From positions 30,445-94,444 of the forward strand of contig JADYXQ010000122.1 in NCBI GenBank assembly GCA_021772135.1: a stretch of 64,000 nucleotides of DNA, read 5' to 3'. Both the position numbers and the translations under genes were made by a program. Shown in pieces: positions 1 through 7,839 of this stretch (position 1 is the stretch's first letter; each line of letters opens with the position of its first letter). The DNA is from Candidatus Obscuribacter sp. GTDB taxonomy: Bacteria > Cyanobacteriota > Vampirovibrionia > Obscuribacterales > Obscuribacteraceae. Below the pieces are notes generated by a model. It saw nothing but the letters and a program-made list of their open reading frames with translations, did no database searches and was not told the origin of the DNA.

Positions 1-72
1 GAAACCTTGAACAGTGCCGGTCGTCGGAGAGGAGTAATCCCTTGGACCTGGCTTGCGGACTATTGAACGTTG

Positions 73-282
73 TTAACGCAGGTATTTTCTGTATGGGAAC
101 ATAGACAGTACGTGTTCCTCAACATCAGGATGCACGGCTGTAGTTCCGCGCAGATTGCGCTTCACTTTGGCTGACTTCCACTCATTTAAGTGGCGACTAC
201 CAGCTTGCCTGCGCAAAATCTTACCGGTACCGGTGATTTTGAAGCGGCGAGCGGCAGCCTTATTGGTTTTCATCTTAGGCAT
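73..282 (-). CDS. rpmI: 50S ribosomal protein L35 (bL35)
   Basis: This 69-residue basic protein is a structural protein of the large ribosomal subunit. The N-terminal [14 protein letters not shown] and the central GSRHLN segment are the hallmarks of bL35, and the length is normal for the family. It lies directly downstream of infC on the same strand, the usual infC-rpmI-rplT order; rplT would lie beyond the start of the window and none of it is visible in bases 1-72. A GTGGA sequence six bases before the ATG can act as the ribosome binding site. Confidence 0.97.
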   Translation of the reverse strand: MPKMKTNKAAARRFKITGTGKILRRQAGSRHLNEWKSAKVKRNLRGTTAVHPDVEEHVLSMFPYRKYLR

Positions 283-344
283 TTTGGTTCCACTCTCTGG
301 GTGAATTCGACGACTTATGCTGGTCTCAGACTTCTGAAATCCAG

Positions 345-908
345 TTAAGCAGGCGATTTGCCCCTTGACGGAAGGGGCGAAAGAATCATGATAACACTCT
401 TGCCCTCGAGTTTCGCCTCTCTGTCAATCAAACATAAATCTTTCAGGGCTTCGGCGTAACGATTCATCAGATCAATAGCCATGTCGGCATGCTGCATCTC
501 GCGTCCACGCAGGAGAATCAAGACTTTAATTTTGTCGCCTTCAATTAAGAACTTTTGAGCGCTGCGTAACTTCACATCAAAATCGTGGTTCTCGATTTTG
601 TAGCGCATCTTGATTTCTTTGACATCTTGGATGTGATGCTTTTTCTTGGTTTCGCGGGCGCGTTTTTCCAATTCAAATTTATGTCGACCGTAGTCAAGAA
701 TACGGGCCACAGGCGGATTAGCGTCTGGCTGCACCAGCAAAAGATCAAGACCTTTTTCTTTGGCAGCAGCTAGAGCCTCACGAGTAGGCACAATTCCCAG
801 CTGACTACCATCCTCATCAATAAGTCTGACTTCGCGATCGCGAATGCGTTCGTTGAGAGGGGGAAGGTCTCGTCTTGCGTCCGGACGACGGGGATCGATT
901 GTGCTCAA
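345..908 (-). CDS. infC: Translation initiation factor IF-3
   Basis: IF-3 binds the 30S subunit, prevents premature 50S joining and checks the start codon. The 187-residue protein has the expected N domain ([17 protein letters not shown], about residues 18-35), the basic linker and the C domain ([19 protein letters not shown] followed by [19 protein letters not shown]). The best start is a TTG at 906-908 with a GAGG box six bases upstream. A rare initiation codon is typical of infC, which is autoregulated through start-codon discrimination in enterobacteria; TTG here is compatible with that but does not prove it. It precedes rpmI by 62 bases. Confidence 0.97.
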   Translation of the reverse strand: MSTIDPRRPDARRDLPPLNERIRDREVRLIDEDGSQLGIVPTREALAAAKEKGLDLLLVQPDANPPVARILDYGRHKFELEKRARETKKKHHIQDVKEIKMRYKIENHDFDVKLRSAQKFLIEGDKIKVLILLRGREMQHADMAIDLMNRYAEALKDLCLIDREAKLEGKSVIMILSPLPSRGKSPA

Positions 909-945
909 GCGTACCTCGTGTAACTAATAAGTATTAACAAAAAAC

Positions 946-1028
946 TGCCGAAGGGGGGACTTGAACCCCCAAGAGATTGCTCTCACTACGACCTGAACGT
1001 AGCGTGTTTGCCATTTCACCACTTCGGC
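946..1028 (-). tRNA. tRNA-Leu (anticodon CAG)
   Basis: Read on the minus strand, a seven-base-pair acceptor stem GCCGAAG/CTTCGGC (1022-1028 with 947-953) encloses a D arm, an anticodon stem CTACG/CGTAG with loop TTCAGGT, a long class II variable arm (TGAGAGCAATCTCT) and a T arm containing GGTTCAAGTCC. The loop places CAG at the anticodon, and the long variable arm agrees with leucine. The discriminator base is A at 946. CCA is not encoded. It sits between infC and rpsR. Confidence 0.96.
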
Positions 1029-1047
1029 GCGGGCAAATAATCTTACA

Positions 1048-1102
1048 ACAGCCGAAATAGAAATAGAAATAGAAATAGAAATAGAATCTCTATTTCGGCT
1101 GT
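1048..1102. repeat. Hexamer tandem repeat capped by a 14-bp inverted repeat
   Basis: The arms at 1048-1061 and 1089-1102 (ACAGCCGAAATAGA and its reverse complement) are perfectly complementary. The loop contains further copies of the GAAATA hexamer, about five in total from 1054. The element lies between tRNA-Leu and the 3' end of rpsR. There is no T-run on either side, so it is not a canonical terminator, though the hairpin may protect the 3' end of the rpsF-ssb-rpsR transcript. Confidence 0.8.
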
Positions 1103-1140
1103 TTATATGACTACTTGCACTAAATCTAAACAAATCGGAT

Positions 1141-1383
1141 CTAGCCTTCTGCCATGTAAGGCATAAGAGCAATATCACGAGCCCGTTTAATCGCTACGGT
1201 GAGCGAGCGCTGATGCTTAGCGCAGTTGCCGCTGATGCGACGTGGCAAAATCTTGCCGCGCTCAGTGACAAATTTCTTCAAACGGTTCGGATCTTTGTAA
1301 TCAATAAATTCAACTTTGTCAGCGCAAAATCCACATGTCTTGCGACGACGCGGTGGTGCTGAGTCATTTGACATTCTGCCCAT
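1141..1383 (-). CDS. rpsR: 30S ribosomal protein S18 (bS18)
   Basis: This 80-residue protein is part of the small-subunit platform, where it pairs with S6. The family signature runs through [30 protein letters not shown] and [23 protein letters not shown]. Two cysteines near the N-terminus (CGFC) recall the zinc-binding form of S18. An AGGAG box nine bases upstream of the ATG at 1381-1383 supports this start over the methionine three codons in. It is the last gene of rpsF-ssb-rpsR. Confidence 0.97.
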   Translation of the reverse strand: MGRMSNDSAPPRRRKTCGFCADKVEFIDYKDPNRLKKFVTERGKILPRRISGNCAKHQRSLTVAIKRARDIALMPYMAEG

Positions 1384-1408
1384 TTAAAAATTCTCCTGAA
1401 AATGCAAT

Positions 1409-1891
1409 TTAGAACGGAATCTCGTCTTCTGAAGAGAAGATAGCGTTGAGATCTTCCGGTTCTTTACCTTCTACTATGTTTTTACCTTGTGGCTTCTTTT
1501 GACCAGATACTGCAGCCAGGCGACTTTCGTCTTCCGGACCTTTGCTCTTGGTTTCTCCTTCTCCACTAACTGTGAGAGAAAGGTTTTCCACTGCCACTGC
1601 ATCTACTTCCACGTCGCGACGTTTGGCGCCTTCAGCCGTGGTGTAGTTGTTTACTTGCAGCCGACCATCAACCGCTACATAATCGCCTTTTTTGATCTCG
1701 AGAGCGGAACGCTCAGCCAGATCGCGCCAGGTAATCACTTTAACGAAGTTGGTATCCACTCCACCGTCTTGACGATTAGGTGAATCCACACCAATTGTGA
1801 ATTCAGTCACCGCCACGTTGTTGTTAGGTGTGAAGCGCTTTTCCGGTGCTTTCACTACCCGCCCTGAAATGACTATTTTGCTCAAACTCAT
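1409..1891 (-). CDS. ssb: Single-stranded DNA-binding protein
   Basis: SSB coats single-stranded DNA during replication, recombination and repair. The OB-fold occupies about residues 1-105 (ISGRVVKAPEKRF, then NFVKVITWRDLAE, DYVAVDGRLQVNNY). A flexible Lys/Glu/Gly-rich linker follows, ending in the acidic partner-binding tip DEIPF at the extreme C-terminus. The 160-residue length is typical. It lies between rpsF and rpsR on the same strand with short spacers, the common ribosomal-ssb operon. Confidence 0.96.
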   Translation of the reverse strand: MSLSKIVISGRVVKAPEKRFTPNNNVAVTEFTIGVDSPNRQDGGVDTNFVKVITWRDLAERSALEIKKGDYVAVDGRLQVNNYTTAEGAKRRDVEVDAVAVENLSLTVSGEGETKSKGPEDESRLAAVSGQKKPQGKNIVEGKEPEDLNAIFSSEDEIPF

Positions 1892-1920
1892 GGCATTACC
1901 TGCTTACTCTAAAGTGTGTA

Positions 1921-2250
1921 TTACTGACTAGTAGCCGCTTTCGCTTCTTCTTCCAACACAACAATGAGTGAGCGGATGATGTCTTCAGAAAGAATCATCA
2001 TTCTCTTCAACGGTGAAATAGACTCGGTCTTAGCTGTGAAAGTAATGACGACATAGTAGCCATCACGCATTTTTTCCACTTCATAGGCCAATCTTTTACG
2101 GCCTTTTTTATCTACTGAGTCGACTGAGCCACCCTGGGCCTTGATGAATTCTTCAACGGCGTTGATGGTGCGGTCGACGGCGTCTTCATCGAGATTTGGT
2201 CTGACGATGAAAACCGATTCGTACTGTTTTTGTTTTTTAGATTCAGCCAA
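1921..2250 (-). CDS. rpsF: 30S ribosomal protein S6 (bS6)
   Basis: S6 binds 16S rRNA with S18 in the platform of the 30S subunit. The 109-residue product shows the S6 pattern YESVFIVRPNLDED near the N-terminus, KGRKRLAYEVEKMRDGYY in the middle and LSEDIIRSLIVVLEE near the end. The start is a TTG at 2248-2250 with an AGGGGA ribosome binding site seven bases upstream. It is the first gene of rpsF-ssb-rpsR, so its promoter should lie in the 247-base gap shared with the divergent gene at 2498. Confidence 0.96.
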   Translation of the reverse strand: MAESKKQKQYESVFIVRPNLDEDAVDRTINAVEEFIKAQGGSVDSVDKKGRKRLAYEVEKMRDGYYVVITFTAKTESISPLKRMMILSEDIIRSLIVVLEEEAKAATSQ

Positions 2251-2497
2251 TGCTTTATCCCCTATGGTCTAAACGTCCTGCTCGGCAGGCAAAGGAGTAC
2301 TTATATGAAGGGAAGATCGTAACACAGTGCGCTCTTTCAGTATTTTCAAAGGTCGCTTGTATTACGCAATAATTTGCTAATTACCTTAAAATCCACATAG
2401 AATAGGCTTAAGGAACGAAATAAAATAATGATTTCCTTCTTTTTGACGGAACGTGAGATTGTTGAGCTTGATGACTTGATTGAAAGGAGTAATGAGT

Positions 2498-3523
2498 ATG
2501 CAGGTTAAAGCGCAAGCAACAAACCTGACAATGGCAGCAGCAACCTTATTCTGTTGTTTTTGTCTAACTCTAACGCCGGCAAGCGGGCGCGAACAGTGGC
2601 AGATGCAACACCCGGAAGGGGGGGCACCCACCGGTCCGATTGGCAAAGGTTATGTACCTCCGGCGGCCGGCTCAGTTCCCGGTCTGGTTGGTTCTGGTTC
2701 TAGTTCTAATTCTAATTCCAATTCAAATTCCAGCGGCATGGCCCCGTCTCTTATGGCCGCCCCTGAGGCACCATACGCCGGCCCCGGTTCCTTCAACCGT
2801 CCCGGTCAGGTCTCCAATGAAATGATTCAGCAATTTATCAATTCGCGCATTGGTGCTGGCTCTGTCTTAACCGGTGTTCTTGGTGACGATATTTCTTCTA
2901 AAAAAAGTCTCTCCGGCGATCTTTTTTCCATTGTGATCGTGGACGGTTATTCGCAAAACGGCGTTGAACTGGTGCCACGCGGCTCCCGGATCATCGGCAA
3001 AGTAGTTGTAGCAGCTGCGGCGGCTGTGCAAAGGCAAAGAGGTGCATCCGGCAATGTTGAAGTTGGCCTCACCACTTTAGTTTTTCCTGACGGTCGCTCG
3101 ACACCGTTTACCGGTTTTATCGATCGCAATCCCGCCCATGATATGAAAAAAGCGCCCATTGTCCGCGGTTCTGGTCTGTCTCTCTCTGATTATAAAAGTT
3201 CAGTAGGATCTATGGTCAATTCAATGACATTTGGTCTTACCCGCCGCAGTAGTCGTGCCTATAGAGGCAAAGATTTGTTGCTTGAAGAAGGTGATGTGGT
3301 ACCAGTGCGTTTGACCAGATCTATTGATTTAACCAAGATGACTCCACCAACGGCGCCACCTAATGCACCTCTGGCTAATCCGTTTGCAGTGGGGCCTATG
3401 CCTGGATTGCTTGGCGCACCAGGCGTTTCAGCGAGCAACAATTATGGTCAGTATGGTCAGTCAAAAACGCATCCGGGTTTCTCACAACCGCTTTTACCAA
3501 AAGAGCTGCCTGAGCCTTTCTAA
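2498..3523 (+). CDS. Secreted hypothetical protein with Ser/Asn-repeat linker
   Basis: The product is about 341 residues. It has a signal-peptide-like N-terminus (basic start, then MAAATLFCCFCLTLTPASG), a Gly/Pro stretch, and a Ser-Asn repeat linker encoded near 2696-2735. A folded domain follows (about residues 100-270), with a segment GAGSVLTGVLGDDISS and a core VELVPRGSRIIGKVVVA that resembles TrbI/VirB10-like or phage-tail beta domains only loosely; I do not assign it. The tail is Pro/Gly-rich. The ATG at 2498 has AAAGGAG eight bases upstream; earlier in-frame TTG and ATG codons overlap or crowd that site. It converges with the next gene with only two bases between stop codons. Confidence 0.75.
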   Translation: MQVKAQATNLTMAAATLFCCFCLTLTPASGREQWQMQHPEGGAPTGPIGKGYVPPAAGSVPGLVGSGSSSNSNSNSNSSGMAPSLMAAPEAPYAGPGSFNRPGQVSNEMIQQFINSRIGAGSVLTGVLGDDISSKKSLSGDLFSIVIVDGYSQNGVELVPRGSRIIGKVVVAAAAAVQRQRGASGNVEVGLTTLVFPDGRSTPFTGFIDRNPAHDMKKAPIVRGSGLSLSDYKSSVGSMVNSMTFGLTRRSSRAYRGKDLLLEEGDVVPVRLTRSIDLTKMTPPTAPPNAPLANPFAVGPMPGLLGAPGVSASNNYGQYGQSKTHPGFSQPLLPKELPEPF

Positions 3524-3525
3524 CG

Positions 3526-4797
3526 TTAGTCTTCTTGTTGTGGCTTTTGCGTCGGACTGCCTGATTTATACTCAGCCAGATGCCTCCACCCTTGGTGCAA
3601 AATTAGCTGATAAGCATAGATTTGCTCTAACCAGCGGCGTTCGCCTTCAGGCAGATCCGGCCGCTCTAAGCGGCGCTTGAGCGAACCTGTAATCAATCTG
3701 GTTTCTTCAATGGCTTTACGATATGACCGCACAGGTTTTTGCATTTGAGCCCATGAAGAAGGCTCGACACTGCGTTTCTCTTGCGTCATTGCTTGAGCGG
3801 AGGCAGCGGCAATGGCCCTTTCGTGCCCATTAAGACCTGGCTTTTCTCTATCGCGATCACCGCTTGGTGCGCGACCTTCACGATCACGGACTTCTCTTTC
3901 CGGTCTGTCAGCACGTTCGAGTCTATCGCCACGCTCTGGTCTATCAGGGCGCTCGGCGCGTTCTGGTCTGTCTGCGCGCTCAGGTCGATCACGACGAGGT
4001 TCGCGGTCAGGGCGTTCAGTTCTTTCAGGTCTGTCAGCGCGATCAAGTACATCTTTTTCGCCTGGTGCAGCTAGTGCCGACGCAGCGGGTGGAGATTGGG
4101 TTCTGCTCAAAACTTGAGTAGCCAACGGATTTTCGATAACTTTTTTGTGTTTCTCACCGCCGCCCCGTCTTCTTTCTTTGCGCTTGGCGCGGTAGCACTC
4201 AAGGCAATCTCTCAAGCGAGGATTATTATGTTCAAAAGTTTTGCTGCAGGTCTGGCAGGTCAATGCGTGCATGAAGCGGTCGCCGTCGGCACCGGCGGCT
4301 GCCTGGCCAGACTGCTCCTCATCTTCGCCATCAGTCTCTGATGCGGCTTCTTCTTTTTCTTCTTCTTGCGCAGGCTGCGCTTTGACAATTTTTGTAGCAC
4401 GCACTTTGCGGGCTGGTTCTTCTTTGACGACTTCTTTTTCTTCTTCGTCTTCTTCATCATCAGCTTCAACTTCAGCTGCGGCTTTCTTACCTTTAGCTGG
4501 GGCTTTGACTGGTTTAGCTTTTGCTTTGGTCGCTTTAGCCGGCTTTTCATCCGGTTTTGCTGAACGCATCTCTTCCAGCTGTTCCATCACCTTAGGATTG
4601 GTCAGCCCGTCTTCTTTCAATTTGCGAATTTCTTGCAGTTCTTCAAGAGCCTGAGCTGGAAGAACTTTAATGCCGTTTTCGTCAGTGGCTGTTTCAATCT
4701 CGAACTCTTGAATGTAGCGTCTGATTGTGACGCTGGTGACATTGAGATCTTTTGCAGCCTGGGCAATCTTGGTGCCCTCTACCTTGCTTCGACTCAT
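3526..4797 (-). CDS. MerR-type HTH protein with zinc finger and Arg/Asp/Pro/Glu repeats
   Basis: The 423-residue protein begins with a MerR-like winged-helix segment (GTKIAQAAKDLNVTSVTIRRYIQEFEIE, about residues 8-35), as in DNA-binding regulators. A Lys/Ala/Glu-rich low-complexity stretch follows. A four-cysteine zinc-finger-like motif comes next: C-x2-C in LTCQTCSKTF and C-x2-C in RDCLECYRAKRKERRRGGG. Then comes a long charged repeat built from the unit (A/E)-D-R-P-E-R, encoded near 3890-4060. The C-terminus (SSWAQMQKPVRSYRKAIEETRLITGSLKRRLERPD and onward) looks folded and helical. The ATG at 4795-4797 follows AAGG by seven bases. The combination suggests a nucleic-acid-binding protein; the target is unknown. 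Confidence 0.75.
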   Translation of the reverse strand: MSRSKVEGTKIAQAAKDLNVTSVTIRRYIQEFEIETATDENGIKVLPAQALEELQEIRKLKEDGLTNPKVMEQLEEMRSAKPDEKPAKATKAKAKPVKAPAKGKKAAAEVEADDEEDEEEKEVVKEEPARKVRATKIVKAQPAQEEEKEEAASETDGEDEEQSGQAAAGADGDRFMHALTCQTCSKTFEHNNPRLRDCLECYRAKRKERRRGGGEKHKKVIENPLATQVLSRTQSPPAASALAAPGEKDVLDRADRPERTERPDREPRRDRPERADRPERAERPDRPERGDRLERADRPEREVRDREGRAPSGDRDREKPGLNGHERAIAAASAQAMTQEKRSVEPSSWAQMQKPVRSYRKAIEETRLITGSLKRRLERPDLPEGERRWLEQIYAYQLILHQGWRHLAEYKSGSPTQKPQQED

Positions 4798-5112
4798 CAA
4801 ATTACCTTATTGATACGATATAAATGTTTGTTTTACTTAGCTTCGAGTGCTTGCACTGTGCGTGGTCAGCTTGTGACATCGATTCTTGTGGCATCGCCAA
4901 GACAGGCAATGCTTTCCACAGTCAATTGTTAAACTCTGCAGCCTTTTTGGCGTTGGATGCTCTAGTTGGTCTTTCAGAGGCGCGAGGTTTAACCGGCAGT
5001 GACTTCGAAAGACGACAACAAATAGATGACATCAAAAACCTGCTTATAAGGTATCGCATCCTGGGCATTGACATGAGCGGGTGGCTATTAATTGTTACTA
5101 ATAGAATTATTT
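4798..5112. other. Intergenic region, mostly unassigned
   Basis: About 315 bases separate two minus-strand genes. The end near 4800-4830 is AT-rich and should hold the promoter of the MerR-like gene. A plus-strand reading frame of 98 codons runs through the rest, but it starts in the AT-rich promoter-like part, shows no ribosome binding site and has no recognisable protein family. I see no RNA gene or terminator here. Confidence 0.5.
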
Positions 5113-6585
5113 CTACCTAGTCAAGCGCTCCAGGCCGATTTTGTAATAGCGATAGAGGTAAGAAGGAGTGCCGCCCATTTCGCGTAATAGCATGGCACTG
5201 GGGCGCTTGTGCACCACTGTGGCGCTAAAAGGAGGCAGAGTGGGTTCGCTCAGCATCAGGCCGGCCAAAAGTGGCCAGGCGATGCGATGACCCATATTGA
5301 TAGTGACTAGGCCGGTGTCGTCAATCAGTTTGGCCCTACTGCTCCAGTCGCGACTGAGTTGTGGATTGGCTGAAAGCCAGGCCTGTACGTCCGGTGATTC
5401 TGCCGTACCAGATAAATTGCCGCTGTTTGGCCCGGCCAGTAAGCCACCAGATGCGCCACCACTAGCGGGCTTGTTGAGAAAAGTGGTTAGAGCAAATTGG
5501 GCCAAACTATTATTATTGTTACCGCTGTTTACGGCAGGCTGCGAACTGGCCAGTAAATTGCCCACTTGATTTAGCAATTCACCTGATTTAGCACTGGTAG
5601 CCATATTGCGCAGATCACTGACATTGCGCGGCAGACGAGCGCCTGATGCCGGCGAGGCGATCTGCCTGATGGCGATGCCACCATCGGCGGGGCGACCTAA
5701 TCTGGTTTGAGCATGCAACGCTTGCGACGTCAGCAGCGGTCCGTCATTGTCATTGGTAAGAATAAAAATGTTTTTGTAAGCGCACTTTTGCAGCTCTTCT
5801 TTGCGCTGCTCAGCGGTGTAATAATCGATGTCGGCACAAGAGAGAAAAATATTGCGAAAAGGTGGTTTGCCTGTTGAGGCTAAAGTTGGAGCAGCAGCCA
5901 TGGCGTACCAGAAGGCCAGTCGCGAACCCATAGAATGGGCGACTAAATCAATACTGGAACCTTCACTTTTTTCGTTGTTCAAACGATTGACGAAGTCACG
6001 AAATGGCACCGCCGACCATTCTAAGCTTGCTTCGTCACCGCTGTAGTCGACTTTACTGCCGGTGGATGGCCAGGAAAACAGAATGGGTAAAATCGGCTGC
6101 CCCGCCCGCTTTTCATATTCATCAGCCAGCTCGGCCAGTTCTCTGGCTGATTCGGCAAACGAAATATCGTAGCCGTGCACATAAATGCAGATCAGTCCGT
6201 GGAAGTTTTTTACCCGGTTATAGAAGTCGCTGTCAGATAGTTTAGATGGCTGACCCAGTTTGGCGCTTGTCCAGAAAGTGTCTCGCCTGGCCATTTCGCT
6301 TCGTAGCTGAGGCCAACTTTTGCTCTCGATAATAGAGTGAAAGTTGCCGCGATTAAATGGTGCCACTCCATAGTCTAAAGAGCCCTGGCCTAAATCAAGG
6401 TGTCTGCCGCCGCCGTAAGCAGGCGCTGAGGCTGTGCCCTCGTTATCGCGGGTGGTGGCGTAAAAAATACCCAGTTCGCTGCCGTTGCTGAAAGCTTGCG
6501 CTAAAGTCGGCGCACAGGCAAAAGCCAGCGTTATGGACGACATTAAAAGGGCACATGCAATTTTCAGGCCTGGTGCAAAGCTCAT
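5113..6585 (-). CDS. Secreted alpha/beta hydrolase (DUF900-like)
   Basis: The protein of about 490 residues opens with a good signal peptide (MSFAPGLKIACALLMSSITLAFACAPTLAQA). The domain that follows has the DUF900 layout: an N-terminal LGIFYATTRDN, a strand-loop IYVHGYDISF carrying an oxyanion HG, and the nucleophile elbow DLVAHSMGSR (G/A-x-S-x-G with the Ser as nucleophile). It is likely an esterase or lipase outside the cytoplasm. The last 200 residues include an Asn/Gly/Ser-rich linker and are not assigned. The ATG at 6583-6585 lies just past the upstream recombinase stop; longer in-frame starts at 6630 or 6636 overlap that gene and would bury the signal peptide. Confidence 0.8.
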   Translation of the reverse strand: MSFAPGLKIACALLMSSITLAFACAPTLAQAFSNGSELGIFYATTRDNEGTASAPAYGGGRHLDLGQGSLDYGVAPFNRGNFHSIIESKSWPQLRSEMARRDTFWTSAKLGQPSKLSDSDFYNRVKNFHGLICIYVHGYDISFAESARELAELADEYEKRAGQPILPILFSWPSTGSKVDYSGDEASLEWSAVPFRDFVNRLNNEKSEGSSIDLVAHSMGSRLAFWYAMAAAPTLASTGKPPFRNIFLSCADIDYYTAEQRKEELQKCAYKNIFILTNDNDGPLLTSQALHAQTRLGRPADGGIAIRQIASPASGARLPRNVSDLRNMATSAKSGELLNQVGNLLASSQPAVNSGNNNNSLAQFALTTFLNKPASGGASGGLLAGPNSGNLSGTAESPDVQAWLSANPQLSRDWSSRAKLIDDTGLVTINMGHRIAWPLLAGLMLSEPTLPPFSATVVHKRPSAMLLREMGGTPSYLYRYYKIGLERLTR

Positions 6586-6592
6586 TAAGAGA

Positions 6593-7762
6593 TTATAGTG
6601 CAATGCCAAAATTAGTTTGCGCTTGAGCATAGGCACTTTTTAAGTGGGCGCGCGATACGTGGGTATAGAGCTGGGTGGTGACCAGATTAGAGTGTCCCAG
6701 GAGCTCTTGCACGGCCCGCAGGTCGGCGCCGTTTTCAAGCAGGTGGGTGGCAAAACTATGGCGCAAGGTGTGAGGCGAAATCGACTTTATAATGCCGGCT
6801 CTTTGACTGAGCCTTTTGATAATTTGCCAGACCACCAGGCGCGACAGTCGCTCCCCTTGTTCATCTTTAAATAGAGGCTCGGCTTTGACGGCCCGAGACC
6901 GGCTTTTAGTGCTGACAGCAGTGCTCACCACTATTTTTCGTGGTCGTCCTCTTTTGGCTCTGGGCTTGACTCCTAATTTGGCCGCCCGGGCAGCCTCTTT
7001 CTGTTGGGCTTCAACTAATTTATTTTGCTGTTCGACCTGACGCGACGCTTCATCACTACGATAAAGTGCCAACGCATTAATCGCCTGATTGCCCATTGGC
7101 ACTATTCGTTCTTTAGAACCTTTGCCGAGACATTTGATTAAGCCATGGCCGACATTTAGATCCGATACATTCAGTCCAACCAATTCTGAGACGCGCAGGC
7201 CGCAACCATACATGAGCTCAAGCAGTGCTTTTTCTCTAGCTGTGCTGGTCACTGCAAAAAGCAATGAAATTTCGTCGGTGGTCAGTACTTGAGGTAACTT
7301 TTTTATCCTGTGTGGATTTTCAAAATGTTCCAGTGGGTCTCTAACGATAAAATGCATGTCTTTAAGCCAGCTGAACCAGCCGCGCAGGCTAGCGAGCATA
7401 CGAGTGACACTGGCTGGTTTTTGGCCTTTGGCCTTGAGCGATGACAAATACTGCAAAATTTCTCCCCGGCTGGGCACCGTCGCATTCGCCCCGGAGAAGT
7501 TGACGCTATTGAACCAGGTGACAAAGAATGTCAGGTCACGGCGATATGAAATCACGGTATTGAGCGAGAGACTGCGCTCAGCTTGAATGTGCTCCAGATA
7601 TGGTGGCAGCAGGGCCGCCAGCGATTGCCGCTGCTGGACGCCCTGAGCTTGCGCAACCAGGCTTGACGGCCCGGCCGAAGTGGAGGGCACAGCACTACGA
7701 GCGGTGACAAATTTAGGGCTGATGTGGGTCAGCCCTGCCATAGGATTATTCAATTGTGTCAT
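6593..7762 (-). CDS. Xer-type tyrosine recombinase with AT-hook-like insert
   Basis: XerC/XerD-family enzymes resolve chromosome dimers at dif. The N-terminal SAM-like core-binding domain (YLEHIQAERSLSLNTVISYRRDL) and the catalytic domain are present. Active-site residues visible are Arg in MYGCGLRVSEL, Lys in KGSKERIVPMG, His and Arg in HTLRHSFATHLLE, and His and Tyr in LGHSNLVTTQLYTHV. At 389 residues it is about 90 longer than usual. Part of the excess is a basic insert of about 55 residues between the Lys strand and the HxxR box, containing KRGRPRK, an AT-hook core. Sequence alone does not separate XerC, XerD or a single XerH-like enzyme. The hydrolase gene follows eight bases later. Confidence 0.9.
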   Translation of the reverse strand: MTQLNNPMAGLTHISPKFVTARSAVPSTSAGPSSLVAQAQGVQQRQSLAALLPPYLEHIQAERSLSLNTVISYRRDLTFFVTWFNSVNFSGANATVPSRGEILQYLSSLKAKGQKPASVTRMLASLRGWFSWLKDMHFIVRDPLEHFENPHRIKKLPQVLTTDEISLLFAVTSTAREKALLELMYGCGLRVSELVGLNVSDLNVGHGLIKCLGKGSKERIVPMGNQAINALALYRSDEASRQVEQQNKLVEAQQKEAARAAKLGVKPRAKRGRPRKIVVSTAVSTKSRSRAVKAEPLFKDEQGERLSRLVVWQIIKRLSQRAGIIKSISPHTLRHSFATHLLENGADLRAVQELLGHSNLVTTQLYTHVSRAHLKSAYAQAQTNFGIAL

Positions 7763-7839
7763 TGCCTATATCATACACATATGCAAAATGTTGGCAAGGG
7801 CTTACATCGCCGGTGGTGGCGCACTTTTTTTATCAGCCG

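Noticed and set aside
1048-1102. Tandem repeat as a CRISPR array
   Set aside because: The units are six bases with no spacers, inside a single hairpin; there is no cas gene.
1048-1102. Hairpin as a Rho-independent terminator
   Set aside because: No T-run follows the stem on either strand.
3786-4121. Ser/Arg/Leu-rich frames opposite the MerR-like gene
   Set aside because: They are shadows of the charged repeat in the real gene.
4824-5120. 98-codon plus-strand frame between two minus-strand genes
   Set aside because: It has no ribosome binding site, begins in promoter-like AT-rich DNA, overlaps the end of the hydrolase gene, and matches no family.
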